64,000 nt of DNA from Verrucosispora sioxanthis (lineage in GTDB: Bacteria; Actinomycetota; Actinomycetes; Mycobacteriales; Micromonosporaceae), in contig NZ_SAIY01000004.1 in assembly GCF_010560025.1 (NCBI RefSeq), positions 186,001-250,000 on the forward strand, in the 5' to 3' direction. Both the position numbers and the translations under genes were made by a program. Below are positions 1-8,034 of the stretch, in pieces. Position 1 is the stretch's first letter. Each line of letters opens with the position of its first letter. The notes beneath the pieces are model-generated. The model saw only the letters and a list, made by a program, of their open reading frames with translations, had not been told where the DNA came from and did no database searches.

Positions 1-305
1 AGGCCATCCTGGCCGACGTGCCCGTGGTGGACACCGCCGCGCTCGATCCGCCCACCACCGACCTGCCCGGCACGGCCGCCGCGGTCGGGGACGAGGTGGA
101 GACCGAGCAGGTGGACACCCGTCCGCTCGACGAACTGCTCGACGACCTCTACCACGGTCAGGAGCGGATCAGTCAGGTGGACATCTACCGCCACGCGGTC
201 GCCGCGGAACTGCCGGCGCAGTTGCTGTCCCGGCTCAACGCGCTGCCACCGGGCGAGTACGCGGTCGACGAGGTGACCGACCTGCTGGGTGGCTCGGCGG
301 GATGA
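1..305 (+). CDS. C-terminal part of a hypothetical protein (5' end outside window)
   Basis: The reading frame is open from the first base of the window to a TGA at 303-305, so the gene starts upstream; a GTG at 18 is only an internal candidate start. The visible stretch is acidic at first and ends in a helical segment (QVDIYRHAV ... ALPPGEY ... VTDLL) that resembles the short DUF2795-type domain of actinobacterial proteins, a weak recognition from pattern only. Function is unknown. The next gene follows on the same strand 37 bases later with its own ribosome binding site. Confidence 0.6.
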   Translation, partial: AILADVPVVDTAALDPPTTDLPGTAAAVGDEVETEQVDTRPLDELLDDLYHGQERISQVDIYRHAVAAELPAQLLSRLNALPPGEYAVDEVTDLLGGSAG

Positions 306-342
306 CCGGCCGGCCGCTGCCGGCGACGAGGAGAGGAACGCG

Positions 343-540
343 ATGACGCAGCGCGAGGAAGATCAGCACCCCCACCCGCCCGCGCTCGGCCAGCCACCGG
401 AGGGGACGGACACCCTGCCGGAGCCAGACTTCGCCAACGAGCACGACCGCACCGCCGTCGACCGGGACATCGTCACCGGTGCCGACGAGGACGAGCGGGA
501 ACCGGAGTCGCCCCGCGGCTGGTCCGGCATGCAGCGCTGA
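343..540 (+). CDS. small acidic hypothetical protein
   Basis: A 65-residue ORF beginning at ATG 343, chosen because GAGGAGAGG lies 6 bases upstream (328-336); a longer reading from 289 would have no such site. The product is hydrophilic, rich in Asp, Glu, Pro and Arg, with no predicted membrane segment or cysteine. It contains an EHDRTAVDRD-like stretch and probably is largely disordered. Small acidic proteins of this type are common and uncharacterised in Micromonosporaceae. It may be cotranscribed with the truncated gene before it. Confidence 0.6.
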   Translation: MTQREEDQHPHPPALGQPPEGTDTLPEPDFANEHDRTAVDRDIVTGADEDEREPESPRGWSGMQR

Positions 541-633
541 GTTGCCGGCCGGGCCGCCGGAGATCCGGTCGGCCGGTCGGAACGAGGTCGGCCCGCGATT
601 CGGGCCGACCTCGTCGTAGGTACCTGCCGTCCG

Positions 634-1167
634 TCAATCCTCCCCGCCGCCACCCTCGGCTGCCTGCTGGGCCACCGCGTACCCCATCTGCAGGAAGTCG
701 GAGGCCGCCACCGCGGTCAGCGCCGTGGCGACGAGCCGGGTCAGTCGTGGCGCGAGCACCAGTCCGCCGGTCAGGCCGGTGGCCACCCACACGGCCAGGC
801 AGAACGGGCAGCTGAGCAGTTCGCCGATGGCGTGGCGGGTGGAACTGCCCGAGTCGCGTACCTGCTCCATCACCTCGCCGCTGCCGATCGGCCGGTCGTA
901 GCGGGTGAACGGGGCACGCAACGGACTGGTCACCGCGTCCTTGGACAGCAGCCGACTGAGCTTGTGGGTGGCGATGGCGAGCAGCACCACGTCCGACGTG
1001 CTGGGTCGCTCGGGCACGGTCCGCCCGGTCACCCGCACCACGCCGGCGATCGCACCGGTCACCGCGGCGTAGGTCCCCATCGCCGCCAGGTAACCACCCA
1101 GCGGGCGGTGCTCGTGCGGCGCGTACGCCTGGCGCAACCGCGCCACCTTCTGCTTCAGATCGCTCAC
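634..1167 (-). CDS. DUF1360 family membrane protein
   Basis: A 177-residue protein. The GTG at 1167 is chosen because AGGAGG lies 5 bases upstream; the longer frame from 1344 would run into the neighbouring gene. The N-terminal half has a hydrophobic segment (GTYAAVTGAIAGVV), a central part with HKLSRLLSKD, and a cysteine pair CPFC followed by a second hydrophobic stretch. This matches the DUF1360 family of small membrane proteins from Gram-positive bacteria, in which the HKlsRl and CPFC..W patterns are typical. Function unknown. It is the last gene of a leftward run with the two genes at 1229-1875. Confidence 0.75.
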   Translation of the reverse strand: MSDLKQKVARLRQAYAPHEHRPLGGYLAAMGTYAAVTGAIAGVVRVTGRTVPERPSTSDVVLLAIATHKLSRLLSKDAVTSPLRAPFTRYDRPIGSGEVMEQVRDSGSSTRHAIGELLSCPFCLAVWVATGLTGGLVLAPRLTRLVATALTAVAASDFLQMGYAVAQQAAEGGGGED

Positions 1168-1228
1168 CCGGCCTCCTCTTCGGGTCACGCTTCGACTCCG
1201 CCGCGGTCCGGCGGCAGGTCTGCTCGGA

Positions 1229-1552
1229 TCAGCCGGCCTGCAGGTTGTCGGCCACCTCGCGGGCCAGGCTGTCAAGTGCCTCGTCCGCCAGCCGGTCGAC
1301 GTCCTCGCCGCCCCCGCCGATCTCCAGCCGGAGGCGGGAGCCACCGGCGTCGACCGGCTCCACCCGCAGTTCGGCCGACCAGTCGGCGCCTCGGGCGGTC
1401 CAACGGGCGCGCAGCTGCTCGGCCTCGACCTCCTGGGCCGGGTCGTTCGACAGCAACGGCTCGGGCAGCCACGAGGAGATCCGGTCGGGATCGGTGGCCG
1501 TGTTGAACACGACCTCCGGAGGCGCGGACACTCCCCGCTCGGCGTCCGCCAT
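1229..1552 (-). CDS. SRPBCC (START/polyketide cyclase fold) family protein
   Basis: A 107-residue protein whose pattern (start with [21 protein letters not shown], then an alternating beta segment ending in a long C-terminal helix) fits the small SRPBCC or polyketide-cyclase-like ligand-binding fold. The ATG at 1552 overlaps the upstream stop codon as TGATG, so it is translationally coupled to the gene at 1552-1875. The ligand cannot be read from sequence. In actinobacteria such proteins are often general hydrophobic-ligand binding proteins rather than polyketide enzymes, and nothing here suggests a polyketide pathway. Confidence 0.7.
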   Translation of the reverse strand: MADAERGVSAPPEVVFNTATDPDRISSWLPEPLLSNDPAQEVEAEQLRARWTARGADWSAELRVEPVDAGGSRLRLEIGGGGEDVDRLADEALDSLAREVADNLQAG

Positions 1553-1875
1553 CACGCGTCCCGCAGCCGGCTCGGGTCGACCTCACGCCCCGGATGGCGG
1601 GCGAGGTACTCGGTCTCCAGCTCGGCGGTGCGGCGCAGGTGATTGGCGAGCGCCGAATCGGTGGCGTGGCGCAGCGTGTCCAGTCGGGTGCGGTGCAGGC
1701 TCTGCATCTCCCGGATGAGATCCTCTTCGCCCAGTTCCGCCGGATCGATGCCGAGCAGATCCGCCTCGGGCGCGGGCGTCGGCGTCCGGTCGTCGCCCCA
1801 CTCAGGAATCCGCTGCTCGGGGCTCACCTCCGTACCGCCGGTGGGAAATCCGTCCGGTCGTCCCGATGCCGTCAT
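1552..1875 (-). CDS. conserved actinobacterial hypothetical protein (DUF6158-like)
   Basis: A 107-residue protein. The start is placed at ATG 1875 with a GAGGGGGCGAG purine tract directly upstream. After a proline-rich, disordered head it has a conserved helical block ([16 protein letters not shown], then [21 protein letters not shown] and [16 protein letters not shown]). I associate this block with a family named DUF6158, from memory only. No enzyme motif is visible. It is the first gene of a leftward three-gene run with the SRPBCC protein (1-base overlap of stop and start) and DUF1360 protein. Confidence 0.65.
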   Translation of the reverse strand: MTASGRPDGFPTGGTEVSPEQRIPEWGDDRTPTPAPEADLLGIDPAELGEEDLIREMQSLHRTRLDTLRHATDSALANHLRRTAELETEYLARHPGREVDPSRLRDA

Positions 1876-1983
1876 CTCGCCCCCTCGTCCGTCCTGGGCT
1901 GGCGTCTGTACGGTTGCCCACCTCGGGTGTTGCCAAACCACGAGGCACTACGACACCGCGTCGGAGAAGGCGGCCGGCTTCGG

Positions 1984-1989
1984 TACCCT
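1984..1989 (+). promoter_or_regulatory. putative -10 element of a leaderless promoter
   Basis: TACCCT fits the actinobacterial TANNNT -10 pattern and ends 6 bases before ATG 1996, so transcription would begin at or next to the start codon. No Shine-Dalgarno sequence is present between them, consistent with leaderless translation. Confidence 0.4.
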
Positions 1990-1995
1990 CGTGGC

Positions 1996-2457
1996 ATGAA
2001 GCGGCTCTGGACCCCGGCGTGGATCGCTCGCCACGTGGCCATGGTCGTGCTGGTGACCACCTTCCTCGGCCTCGGCTGGTGGCAGGTCAGCCGCGCAGCG
2101 GCGGGCAACGCCATCAGCTGGGGTTACGCCGTGGAGTGGCCGATCTTCGCGGGCTTCGTGGTCTTCGTCTGGTGGCGCGAGGTGCGTCACACGCTACGAA
2201 CGGCCGCTGCGCAGGACGAGGACGCGGCCGCGCCGGCGTCCGCCGATCACCGGGGCGAGGCCGCCGGGCCCGACGGTGTCACCGCGGCCGACGCGATCGA
2301 CGCCAAGCCCTCACGGCCGGGGATCCGACGCCCGGTGCGGGTCGCCCGGGTCGGCGCCGGGCCCGGTGCGGACGACGCCGAGCTGGCCGCCTACAACCGC
2401 TACCTGTCATGGTTGAACGCCAATCCGGGCGCGAAGCCCGGCGACTATCCCGGCTGA
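1996..2457 (+). CDS. hypothetical membrane protein
   Basis: A 153-residue protein starting at ATG 1996, chosen from the -10-like element just upstream and the typical MKRLWTP N-terminus. Two transmembrane segments are visible near residues 12-32 and 44-60 ([18 protein letters not shown]). They are followed by a long, Ala/Asp/Pro-rich, probably cytoplasmic tail that ends in a conserved-looking motif, [23 protein letters not shown]. Homologous pairs of this protein and a following DUF3817 protein are common in actinobacteria. Function unknown. Confidence 0.7.
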   Translation: MKRLWTPAWIARHVAMVVLVTTFLGLGWWQVSRAAAGNAISWGYAVEWPIFAGFVVFVWWREVRHTLRTAAAQDEDAAAPASADHRGEAAGPDGVTAADAIDAKPSRPGIRRPVRVARVGAGPGADDAELAAYNRYLSWLNANPGAKPGDYPG

Positions 2458-2483
2458 ACCGGGCCCGGAAGGACGGACGAGAA

Positions 2484-2819
2484 GTGCGCGCTGCCCTCAC
2501 CCGCTACCGCGTGATCGCCTGGGTCGTCGGCGTGGTGCTGATCCTGCTGGTCGTGATCGGCATGCCGCTCAAGTACGGCTTCCACAACCCGGTCGTGGTG
2601 GAGACCGTGGGCCAGGCACACGGCTTCCTCTACATGGTGTATCTCGTCGCCGCGTTCGACCTGTCCCGGCGGGCCGACTGGCCGCTCAAGCGGATGATCC
2701 TGGTGATGCTGGCCGGCACCGTTCCGTTCGTCTCCTTCTGGGCGGAGCGGCGGGTGAGCGCGCTGGTCACCGCCGAGCAGCGGGAGCGCGAGCACGCGCC
2801 CGAGCCGATCGCCGGCTAG
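2484..2819 (+). CDS. DUF3817 family membrane protein
   Basis: A 111-residue membrane protein starting at GTG 2484 (GGAAGGACGGACGAGAA precedes it). It has about three transmembrane helices and the characteristic sequence MPLKYGF ... GQAHGFLYMVYL, with a final FWAERRV; these fit the DUF3817 (YdzA-like) family of small integral membrane proteins. Molecular role unknown. It lies 26 bases after the preceding membrane protein on the same strand and is probably cotranscribed with it. Confidence 0.8.
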   Translation: MRAALTRYRVIAWVVGVVLILLVVIGMPLKYGFHNPVVVETVGQAHGFLYMVYLVAAFDLSRRADWPLKRMILVMLAGTVPFVSFWAERRVSALVTAEQREREHAPEPIAG

Positions 2820-2829
2820 CGACCCGCCC

Positions 2830-3357
2830 TCACCGTCGCGGTCGCCACGGTTCGGCACCCGCCAGCGGGTCCTCCCAGCCGCCGTAGCTGTTCATCTCGC
2901 GGGCCCGGCGCAGCGCCCGGCTCACCTGGCCGAACTGGTGCTCGTCGTCGCTGCTGAACAACAGTTCGTCGCTGCCCGCCCGGCGACCCCACAGCTCGTA
3001 CGCCGGTGGGCGCCAGCGGTCGCCCGCCACCGCGAGCAGCACCGGCACGAGAAACACGGCGCCGAGCAGGAGGTACGCCCCGGCGGTGAGCCGTTGCAGC
3101 CCGCCGGTGAACCCGAGCAGCAGTCCCACCCCGCCGATCACCACCGTCGAGGTCAGCACGGCCCGGGTCGCCGCCCGGTCGTGTGGCCCCCGGGTGCTGT
3201 GCAGATGGGTCAGCTCGGCGACGCGCCAACTGCTGCGCCCGACGGTGAACCGGTCGACCGTGACGATGATCCCGGGCCGCGCGTAGAGCAACGGCGGCCC
3301 GGTGCCGGTGCCTCGGGGTGTCCGTGGCGGTCGCGTCGTCGCGCCATCAGGATTCAC
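2830..3357 (-). CDS. DUF6232 family membrane protein
   Basis: A 175-residue protein read from GTG 3357, which has GGAAGGAGG 6 bases upstream; the longer reading from 3447 lacks such a site. It has a short beta-rich head (YARPGIIVTVDRFTVG, then YxLAEL-like WRVAELTHLHS), two adjacent transmembrane helices (VLTSTVVIGGVGLLLGF and LLLGAVFLVPVLLAVAG) and a cytoplasmic C-terminal part. This arrangement matches DUF6232, a family abundant in Streptomyces and Micromonospora with no known function. It is convergent with the DUF3817 gene, 10 bases apart. Confidence 0.7.
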   Translation of the reverse strand: MNPDGATTRPPRTPRGTGTGPPLLYARPGIIVTVDRFTVGRSSWRVAELTHLHSTRGPHDRAATRAVLTSTVVIGGVGLLLGFTGGLQRLTAGAYLLLGAVFLVPVLLAVAGDRWRPPAYELWGRRAGSDELLFSSDDEHQFGQVSRALRRAREMNSYGGWEDPLAGAEPWRPRR

Positions 3358-3813
3358 GACCCCTCCTTCCACGGCTGGCATCGGGTGGATCACCGCCAGC
3401 CGGAGACATCGACACCGGTTGACGGGATTCCCGGCCGCGCGATTCATTGTGGGCCGCCCGCGCCACTCCGGCTCGGGCGTTTCCGATGGTCAGAGGCCTG
3501 CCAGTGACATGTGGTGCCGGAAACGGCGCACCAAGTCCGGCTTGTCGGTCAAAACGGCCCGGCATCCGACGTCATATGCCGGGAGCGACCAGTCCGACAT
3601 ATCGCCGATAACCGCCTTGGCGCTGTTCGTGACCTGCGTCCTCCGCCACAGCGCCACCATTGGTCCCGACTTTCTCTGCGGATGACATGCGTCCCGTACT
3701 AGGTTGGGCGGGTCGGTCCGGCCGGCCGCCGTCCACCGGGACGGCACCGGGCCGTCGCCGCCGCGGAGCCTCAGCCGCCCGCGCCGGCCGCCGGGAGAGG
3801 AGCATTCGGGCTC
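3358..3813. other. 456-bp intergenic region
   Basis: Lies between the divergent DUF6232 gene and the NlpC/P60 gene. No convincing ORF is seen. A good -10 hexamer (TAGGTT, 3700-3705) faces the NlpC/P60 gene, which would give a leader of about 100 bases. The leader is GC-rich and can fold, but I find no known riboswitch consensus in it. Confidence 0.5.
3700..3705 (+). promoter_or_regulatory. putative -10 element for the NlpC/P60 gene
   Basis: TAGGTT matches TANNNT exactly and lies about 109 bases before the TTG start at 3814. No clear -35 box is seen at 16-18 bases spacing. Confidence 0.3.
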
Positions 3814-4785
3814 TTGTCGTCCCTGACGCACACGCTGCGCGCCCTGACGGCCGCCGCCTTCACCCTGGCGCTGCTCATGCCGGCGACGGTGGCTCGGGCC
3901 GAGCCTTCCCCCGCCGAACTCACCCGGAGGATCGAGAAGTCCTCCGTCGAGTTGGAACGCGTGGTGGAGGCCCACAACGAGCTGCGGGAGAAGATCAAGG
4001 ACAACCGTGCCGCGGTGGAGCGGTTGCAGGACCGGATCGGTCCGCTGGAGCAGCAGGCCGAGCAGAGCCGGGCGGACGTCGGCGAGATGGCGGTGACCGC
4101 GTACAAGACCGGCACCCTGGGCACCGTCGACGCGCTGCTGCACGGTGGTGACTCCACCGCGGTACTGGACCGGCTCGGCACGCTGGACCACCTGACCCGG
4201 CAGCGGCAGGCCACCATCGCCGGCTATACCGCCGACCAGCGGCGGCTGCTCGACGAGAAGACCCGGCTGGACGTCACGCTCAGCCGGCAGGCGGCGCAGT
4301 CACGCGAGCTGTCCTCGGCGAAGAAGCGCATCGAGCGCGATCTCGCCAAGCTCTACGAGCTGCGCCGGCAGGCGTACGGCCGGGCGACCGAACGACCGAC
4401 GAACCGGGCCAGCAGCGCCCAGGACGCACCCGCCGTCTCCGGCAAGGCCGGCGTCGCCGTCCGGTACGCCTACGGCGCGCTGGGCAAGCCGTACGCCTGG
4501 GGCCAGGACGGGCCGGGCAGTTACGACTGCTCCGGGCTGACCTCGGCGGCCTGGCGGGCGGCCGGCCGATCCCTGCCACACAACACCCGCATGCAGTGGG
4601 GAGCGGTGGCCCACATCAGTCGCGGTGAGCTGCGCCCCGGCGATCTGGTCTTCTACCGCAGCCTCGGTCACGTCGCCATCTACGTCGGCGACGGGCAGGT
4701 CATCCATGCACCGACCTTCGGCCGCAACGTGGAGAAGCGATCCGTGGACCTGATGTCGCCGTACGGGTACGGGCGGGTGCGCTGA
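3814..4785 (+). CDS. secreted NlpC/P60 peptidoglycan endopeptidase with coiled-coil domain
   Basis: A 323-residue protein. TTG 3814 is the likely start (GAGAGGAG about 12 bases upstream). It has a signal peptide (cleavage near ARA/EPS, residue 29) and a long coiled coil (about 33-190) of the type that regulates RipA-like hydrolases. A C-terminal NlpC/P60 domain (about 215-323) carries Cys239 in YDCSGLT, His286 in LGHVAIYVG and His298. These enzymes cut the peptidoglycan stem peptide (D-Glu to diamino acid bond) during cell separation. The protein acts outside the membrane. It is convergent with the sigma factor gene and shares a strong terminator with it. Confidence 0.9.
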   Translation: MSSLTHTLRALTAAAFTLALLMPATVARAEPSPAELTRRIEKSSVELERVVEAHNELREKIKDNRAAVERLQDRIGPLEQQAEQSRADVGEMAVTAYKTGTLGTVDALLHGGDSTAVLDRLGTLDHLTRQRQATIAGYTADQRRLLDEKTRLDVTLSRQAAQSRELSSAKKRIERDLAKLYELRRQAYGRATERPTNRASSAQDAPAVSGKAGVAVRYAYGALGKPYAWGQDGPGSYDCSGLTSAAWRAAGRSLPHNTRMQWGAVAHISRGELRPGDLVFYRSLGHVAIYVGDGQVIHAPTFGRNVEKRSVDLMSPYGYGRVR

Positions 4786-4836
4786 CCCACCGGCCTCGAC
4801 GAGCCGATCCGGCGGCGTCCCGGCCGCCAACGACAG

Positions 4837-4883
4837 ACGGCGAACGGCCGGCGTCCCCCTATCGGACGCCGGCCGTTCGCCGT
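4837..4883. terminator. bidirectional intrinsic terminator
   Basis: A perfect inverted repeat with 20-bp arms (4837-4856 and 4864-4883) and a 7-base loop lies between the convergent NlpC/P60 and sigma factor genes. A short T-containing tract (TTATTGT) follows on the + strand. Its position between two stop codons supports a terminator for both. Confidence 0.85.
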
Positions 4884-4896
4884 TATTGTCTCCCGC

Positions 4897-5898
4897 TCAG
4901 GCCGCCTGCAGACCCTCCGCTCGGGCCAGCTCGCGGAGCCGGCCGAGCGCCTGGATCTCCAACTGCCGGATCCGCTCACGGGACAGCGAGAACCGCGAGG
5001 CCACCTCGGTCAGCGAGTGCTCACGGCCGTCCTCCAGCCCGTACCGGGCCCGCATGATGCCGGCCGAACGGTCGTCCAGGTGGTTGAGCAGCCCTTCGAT
5101 CCGCTGCCGCTCCAACCCGGTGAGCACGATCTCCTCCGGGGACGGAGCGTCGCTGTCGGCGACCAGGTCGCCGAGGTTGGTGTCGCCGTCGTCGCCGACC
5201 GGCGTGTCCAGCGACACGGTGTCCTGCGACCAGCGGACCAGTTCGTTGACCCGCTCGACGGTGACCCCCAGCGCCGCCGCGATCTGCTCCGGCTCCGGGT
5301 CGCCGCCCAGCTCACGGGTGAGCTGCCGGGCCACGTTACGCATCCGGTTGACGTCCTCGACCAGGTGCACCGGCAGCCGCACGGTGCGCTCCTGCTGGGC
5401 GATCGCCCGGCTGATGGCCTGGCGGATCCACCACGTCGCATAGGTCGAGAACTTGTACCCGCGTTCGTAGTCGAACTTCTCGACCGCCCGGACCAGACCG
5501 GTGTTGCCTTCCTGGATCAGATCCAGCATCGGCATGCCGGAGCGGACGTAACGTCGGGCGATCGACACGACCAGGCGCAGATTCGCCCGGATGAACAGGT
5601 CCTTGGCCCGTTCCCCGTCGGCGACCAGCCGCTCCAGTTCCTCCCGGGTGACCCCGTCGGGGGCGCGGTCCTCGCCGATCAGGTGCTCGGCGTAGAGGCC
5701 GGCCTCGATCGCCTTGGAGAGATCGACCTCCTTGGCGGCGTCCAGCAGCGGCGTCCGGGAGATCTCGTGCAGGTAGACTCCGACCAGGTCGCGCTCCTCG
5801 GCGACCTCGTCAGTTCGCATTCCGATGTTCTTGTCCACGGTGCCCACGGTCCCCTCGCTCGCGCCGGTTGCCCGGTTCCTTGCCATCCCCACGCCCAT
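4897..5898 (-). CDS. RNA polymerase sigma factor, group 2 (SigB/HrdB-like)
   Basis: A 333-residue sigma-70 protein. Region 1.2 has VYLHEISRTPLLDAAKE; region 2 has NLRLVVSIARRY, DLIQEGN and YKFSTYATWWIRQAI; region 3 begins RTVRLPVHL; region 4 has LTEVASRFSLSRERIRQLE. There is no long N-terminal region 1.1, so it resembles the group 2 principal-like factors (mycobacterial SigB, streptomycete HrdA/C/D) rather than the essential HrdB. ATG 5898 is chosen because GGGGGAGGGCTG lies directly upstream; a longer frame to 5997 has no ribosome site. It would direct RNA polymerase to HrdB-type promoters, often in stationary phase or stress. Transcribed toward the NlpC/P60 gene. Confidence 0.9.
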   Translation of the reverse strand: MGVGMARNRATGASEGTVGTVDKNIGMRTDEVAEERDLVGVYLHEISRTPLLDAAKEVDLSKAIEAGLYAEHLIGEDRAPDGVTREELERLVADGERAKDLFIRANLRLVVSIARRYVRSGMPMLDLIQEGNTGLVRAVEKFDYERGYKFSTYATWWIRQAISRAIAQQERTVRLPVHLVEDVNRMRNVARQLTRELGGDPEPEQIAAALGVTVERVNELVRWSQDTVSLDTPVGDDGDTNLGDLVADSDAPSPEEIVLTGLERQRIEGLLNHLDDRSAGIMRARYGLEDGREHSLTEVASRFSLSRERIRQLEIQALGRLRELARAEGLQAA

Positions 5899-5939
5899 CA
5901 GCCCTCCCCCGTAACCTCCGCTGTGCCCATCGGTGCTGA

Positions 5940-5967
5940 CATCTACACAACAGATGAGACGTGTCGG
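5940..5967 (-). promoter_or_regulatory. putative promoter of the sigma factor gene
   Basis: On the minus strand CCGACA (5967-5962) and TAGATG (5945-5940) are separated by 16 bases, giving a leader of about 35 bases that includes a strong ribosome site before ATG 5898. Confidence 0.35.
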
Positions 5968-6445
5968 GGATTCCATGTCGTGGGTCGAAAGTGTCACGAA
6001 TGCCTGATAATCCGCTGAGAGCAGCGTCCATGTTTGCTGTCAGCACCCTGCCTGGCTGTCGCCGGCCGGCACCTCGTGAGGTCGACGGATCGACGGATCG
6101 CCGTCCGTCCCGGTCCATGGCAGCACTGCCCGGCCGACAGTCGCAGCGACCCGGGTCACCACCGTGCTGCGATCCTGGTCACTGCCTGATACGCGTACGT
6201 GGACCGCTCGGTTCATCCACGCCGGTGGTAATACCCCACGCCCTGGTGAACAATCCATGCGCCGGTTCTATGCCCGCGGCGACAGCGCGCATCGGCCGGC
6301 TGTCCCGTTTCCGACGCGAGGACCGGCCCACCACCTGCGGTCCGGTGTCCACCCGGATGAGGACGTCACCGGCGCAGGAGATCGGCGTCTCCAGTTCGGT
6401 CAGGGCGACCGTCGGGGCCCAGCTCCCGACGACCGGCCATCGCAC

Positions 6446-6451
6446 TAACCT
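6446..6451 (+). promoter_or_regulatory. putative -10 element of a leaderless promoter
   Basis: TAACCT ends 6 bases before ATG 6458 and there is no ribosome site between, consistent with a leaderless transcript. Confidence 0.4.
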
Positions 6452-6457
6452 CAGGTC

Positions 6458-7153
6458 ATGGCGAATCGCAGTGTGTTGGTCACCGGGGCCACGGGCGGGC
6501 TGGGCAGGGCGGTCAGCGCCGCCTTCTCGGCGGCGGGGTGGCGCGTGGTCGCGCCCCAGCGCCGACGACCGGACCCGGTGGACGGACCCGAGGGCGACGC
6601 TCCGGTCCGGATCGTCGCGGACCTGACCGACCCGCAGGACGCCGCCCGGGTGGCCGAGGTCGCGGCCGGCGATCCCGAGGCTCCGCTGCGCGCGGTGGTC
6701 AACCTGGTCGGCGGATACGCCAGCGGCGGCCTGTTGCACGAGACGCCGATCGAGGACTTCGAACGGATGCTGACCATCAATCTCCGCCCGACCCACCTGG
6801 TCACCCGTGCCGCGCTGCCCCACCTGGTCGCCGCCGGCGGTGGCGCGGTGGTCTGTGTCGCGGCCCGGGCGGCTCTCGCGCCCTTTCCCGGGGTCGCCGG
6901 CTACGTCACGGCGAAAGCCGCCGTGCTCGGCTTCGCCGCCGCGGTCGCGACGGAGTACAAGGCGGCCGGGGTCCGCTGCAACTCGGTGCTGCCGAGTGTC
7001 ATCGACACCCCGACCAACCGCGACGCGATGCCGGACGCCGACCACACCCGTTGGGTGGACCCGGCCGAGATCGCGTCGGTGATCCGCTTCCTCGCCTCGG
7101 ACGAGTCGGCACCCACCAGCGGCGCCGCCGTACCGGTCTACGGACGGGCCTGA
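6458..7153 (+). CDS. short-chain dehydrogenase/reductase (SDR) with atypical active site
   Basis: A 231-residue Rossmann-fold protein. The dinucleotide loop TGATGGLG is at residues 9-16, and the acidic ADLTD after beta-3 is near 54-58. The Tyr149-x-x-x-Lys153 pair lies in GYVTAKAA. The position normally held by the catalytic Ser, about 13 residues before Tyr, is Ala (CVAARAAL, residues 133-140), so catalysis may be weak or altered. The C-terminus has the usual ASDESAPTSGAAVPV pattern. Substrate unknown. It overlaps the convergent kinase gene tail-to-tail by 16 bases. The start is set by the leaderless-type promoter. Confidence 0.85.
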   Translation: MANRSVLVTGATGGLGRAVSAAFSAAGWRVVAPQRRRPDPVDGPEGDAPVRIVADLTDPQDAARVAEVAAGDPEAPLRAVVNLVGGYASGGLLHETPIEDFERMLTINLRPTHLVTRAALPHLVAAGGGAVVCVAARAALAPFPGVAGYVTAKAAVLGFAAAVATEYKAAGVRCNSVLPSVIDTPTNRDAMPDADHTRWVDPAEIASVIRFLASDESAPTSGAAVPVYGRA

Positions 7154-7869
7154 AGTGGGACCAGTTCCGTCACCGGCGCGGCCGCCCCTGCCGGCAAGGT
7201 AGCGGTCGGCTCGTTCCCGGCCGTCAGCCAGGCGTTCAGGTGCTCGCGGATCTCCCGGGCCAGTTCCTCGGCCGGGAGATCCGCGTCGACCGGCACGAAC
7301 GTCGGATACTCCGGCAGCGTGCGGTAGGCCAGGTCGGCGGCGGCCAGAAAGCCCAGGCTCTCGTGGTCGGTGCCCCGACGCTCGATGCGCCGGTACGCCT
7401 CGGTCGGCTCGACGGTCAGCAGGAACGTCAGCTGCGGTCGGGGGAAGAGTCGGTAGGTGGCCCGGATCATCCGCTCCCAGCGGTGCCCGCCGTGTGCCCG
7501 CAGACTGGCGTACTGGCAGGCCGCGTAGCGGTCCATCACGGCCACCCGACCGGTGCACAGGCCACCGAGCAGTGTCATCGCGATGGCCAGCCAGCGCAGC
7601 ACGGACTCCACCAGGAGCATTCCGTCCCGGCCGAGGAGACTCTGGGCATCCGACCGACCGAGTCGGTGCGCCACCCGGCCGAGCCAGCGCCGGCCACCGG
7701 CGTTGCGGTGGTAGGTGGCTGGGTGCCCGGCCGCGGTGAGTGCCTCGGCGAGCTGGTACGCCTGGGTGGTCTTGCCCGAACCGTCGATGCCGATCAAGGC
7801 GATGGTACGGAGCCGCCCCCTGCCGCAGCGGACTCCCGTCGAATCGGGCGCTCCCGTCGATCTGGCCAC
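7138..7869 (-). CDS. thymidylate-kinase-like P-loop kinase
   Basis: A 243-residue protein with a P-loop GIDGSGKTT close to the N-terminus, a DRY-like motif (VMDRYAACQY) typical of dTMP kinases, and a LID-like segment (RRIERRGTDHES). The body is consistent with the thymidylate kinase superfamily, but the overall sequence is divergent from housekeeping Tmk, so the acceptor nucleotide is uncertain. GTG 7869 is chosen because a TAACCT -10 element ends 7 bases before it; the frame continues to 8007 without a better start. It lies convergent to the SDR gene and divergent to the nucleotidyltransferase gene. Confidence 0.7.
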   Translation of the reverse strand: MARSTGAPDSTGVRCGRGRLRTIALIGIDGSGKTTQAYQLAEALTAAGHPATYHRNAGGRRWLGRVAHRLGRSDAQSLLGRDGMLLVESVLRWLAIAMTLLGGLCTGRVAVMDRYAACQYASLRAHGGHRWERMIRATYRLFPRPQLTFLLTVEPTEAYRRIERRGTDHESLGFLAAADLAYRTLPEYPTFVPVDADLPAEELAREIREHLNAWLTAGNEPTATLPAGAAAPVTELVPLQARP

Positions 7870-7876
7870 CCTCGAA

Positions 7877-7882
7877 AGGTTA
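7877..7882 (-). promoter_or_regulatory. putative -10 element of a leaderless promoter
   Basis: TAACCT on the minus strand ends 7 bases before GTG 7869. No Shine-Dalgarno sequence is seen. Confidence 0.4.
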
Positions 7883-8034
7883 TCCGACAGCCGCACGACG
7901 GCCGCACCATAGATCCGGTTTGCGCCCTGTTCATCCCCTTGCGCGCGCCGCGCAGGTGTGGGCGACCGGAATGCCGGGTACCGATCGGAGATCCCACCGG
8001 ATGGCACCCCCGACGAGTCGACGGGAGAGGCGAG

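Larger units (their letters stand above)
5899..6457. other. 559-bp intergenic region between divergent genes
   Basis: Separates the sigma factor gene (leftward) from an SDR gene (rightward). Candidate promoter elements are present at both ends and are listed separately. The middle (about 6000-6400) has several open frames but none has a ribosome site, a plausible start and protein-like composition together, and I do not call a gene there. Confidence 0.4.

Noticed and set aside
1229..1552. Polyketide cyclase of a biosynthetic cluster
   Set aside because: The SRPBCC fold is generic and no polyketide synthase or tailoring genes are nearby.
3690..3813. Possible cyclic-di-AMP (ydaO-type) riboswitch before the NlpC/P60 gene
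   Set aside because: This riboswitch often precedes such genes in actinobacteria, but the conserved core sequences are not present in the leader.
5899..6457. tRNA or other structured RNA gene in the large gap
   Set aside because: No T-loop (GTTCGA) or cloverleaf pattern is visible on either strand.
6179..7558. Long minus-strand frame opposite the SDR gene
   Set aside because: Composition is low-complexity Arg/Gly/Pro. It is antisense to the recognisable SDR and kinase genes and has no domain or ribosome site.
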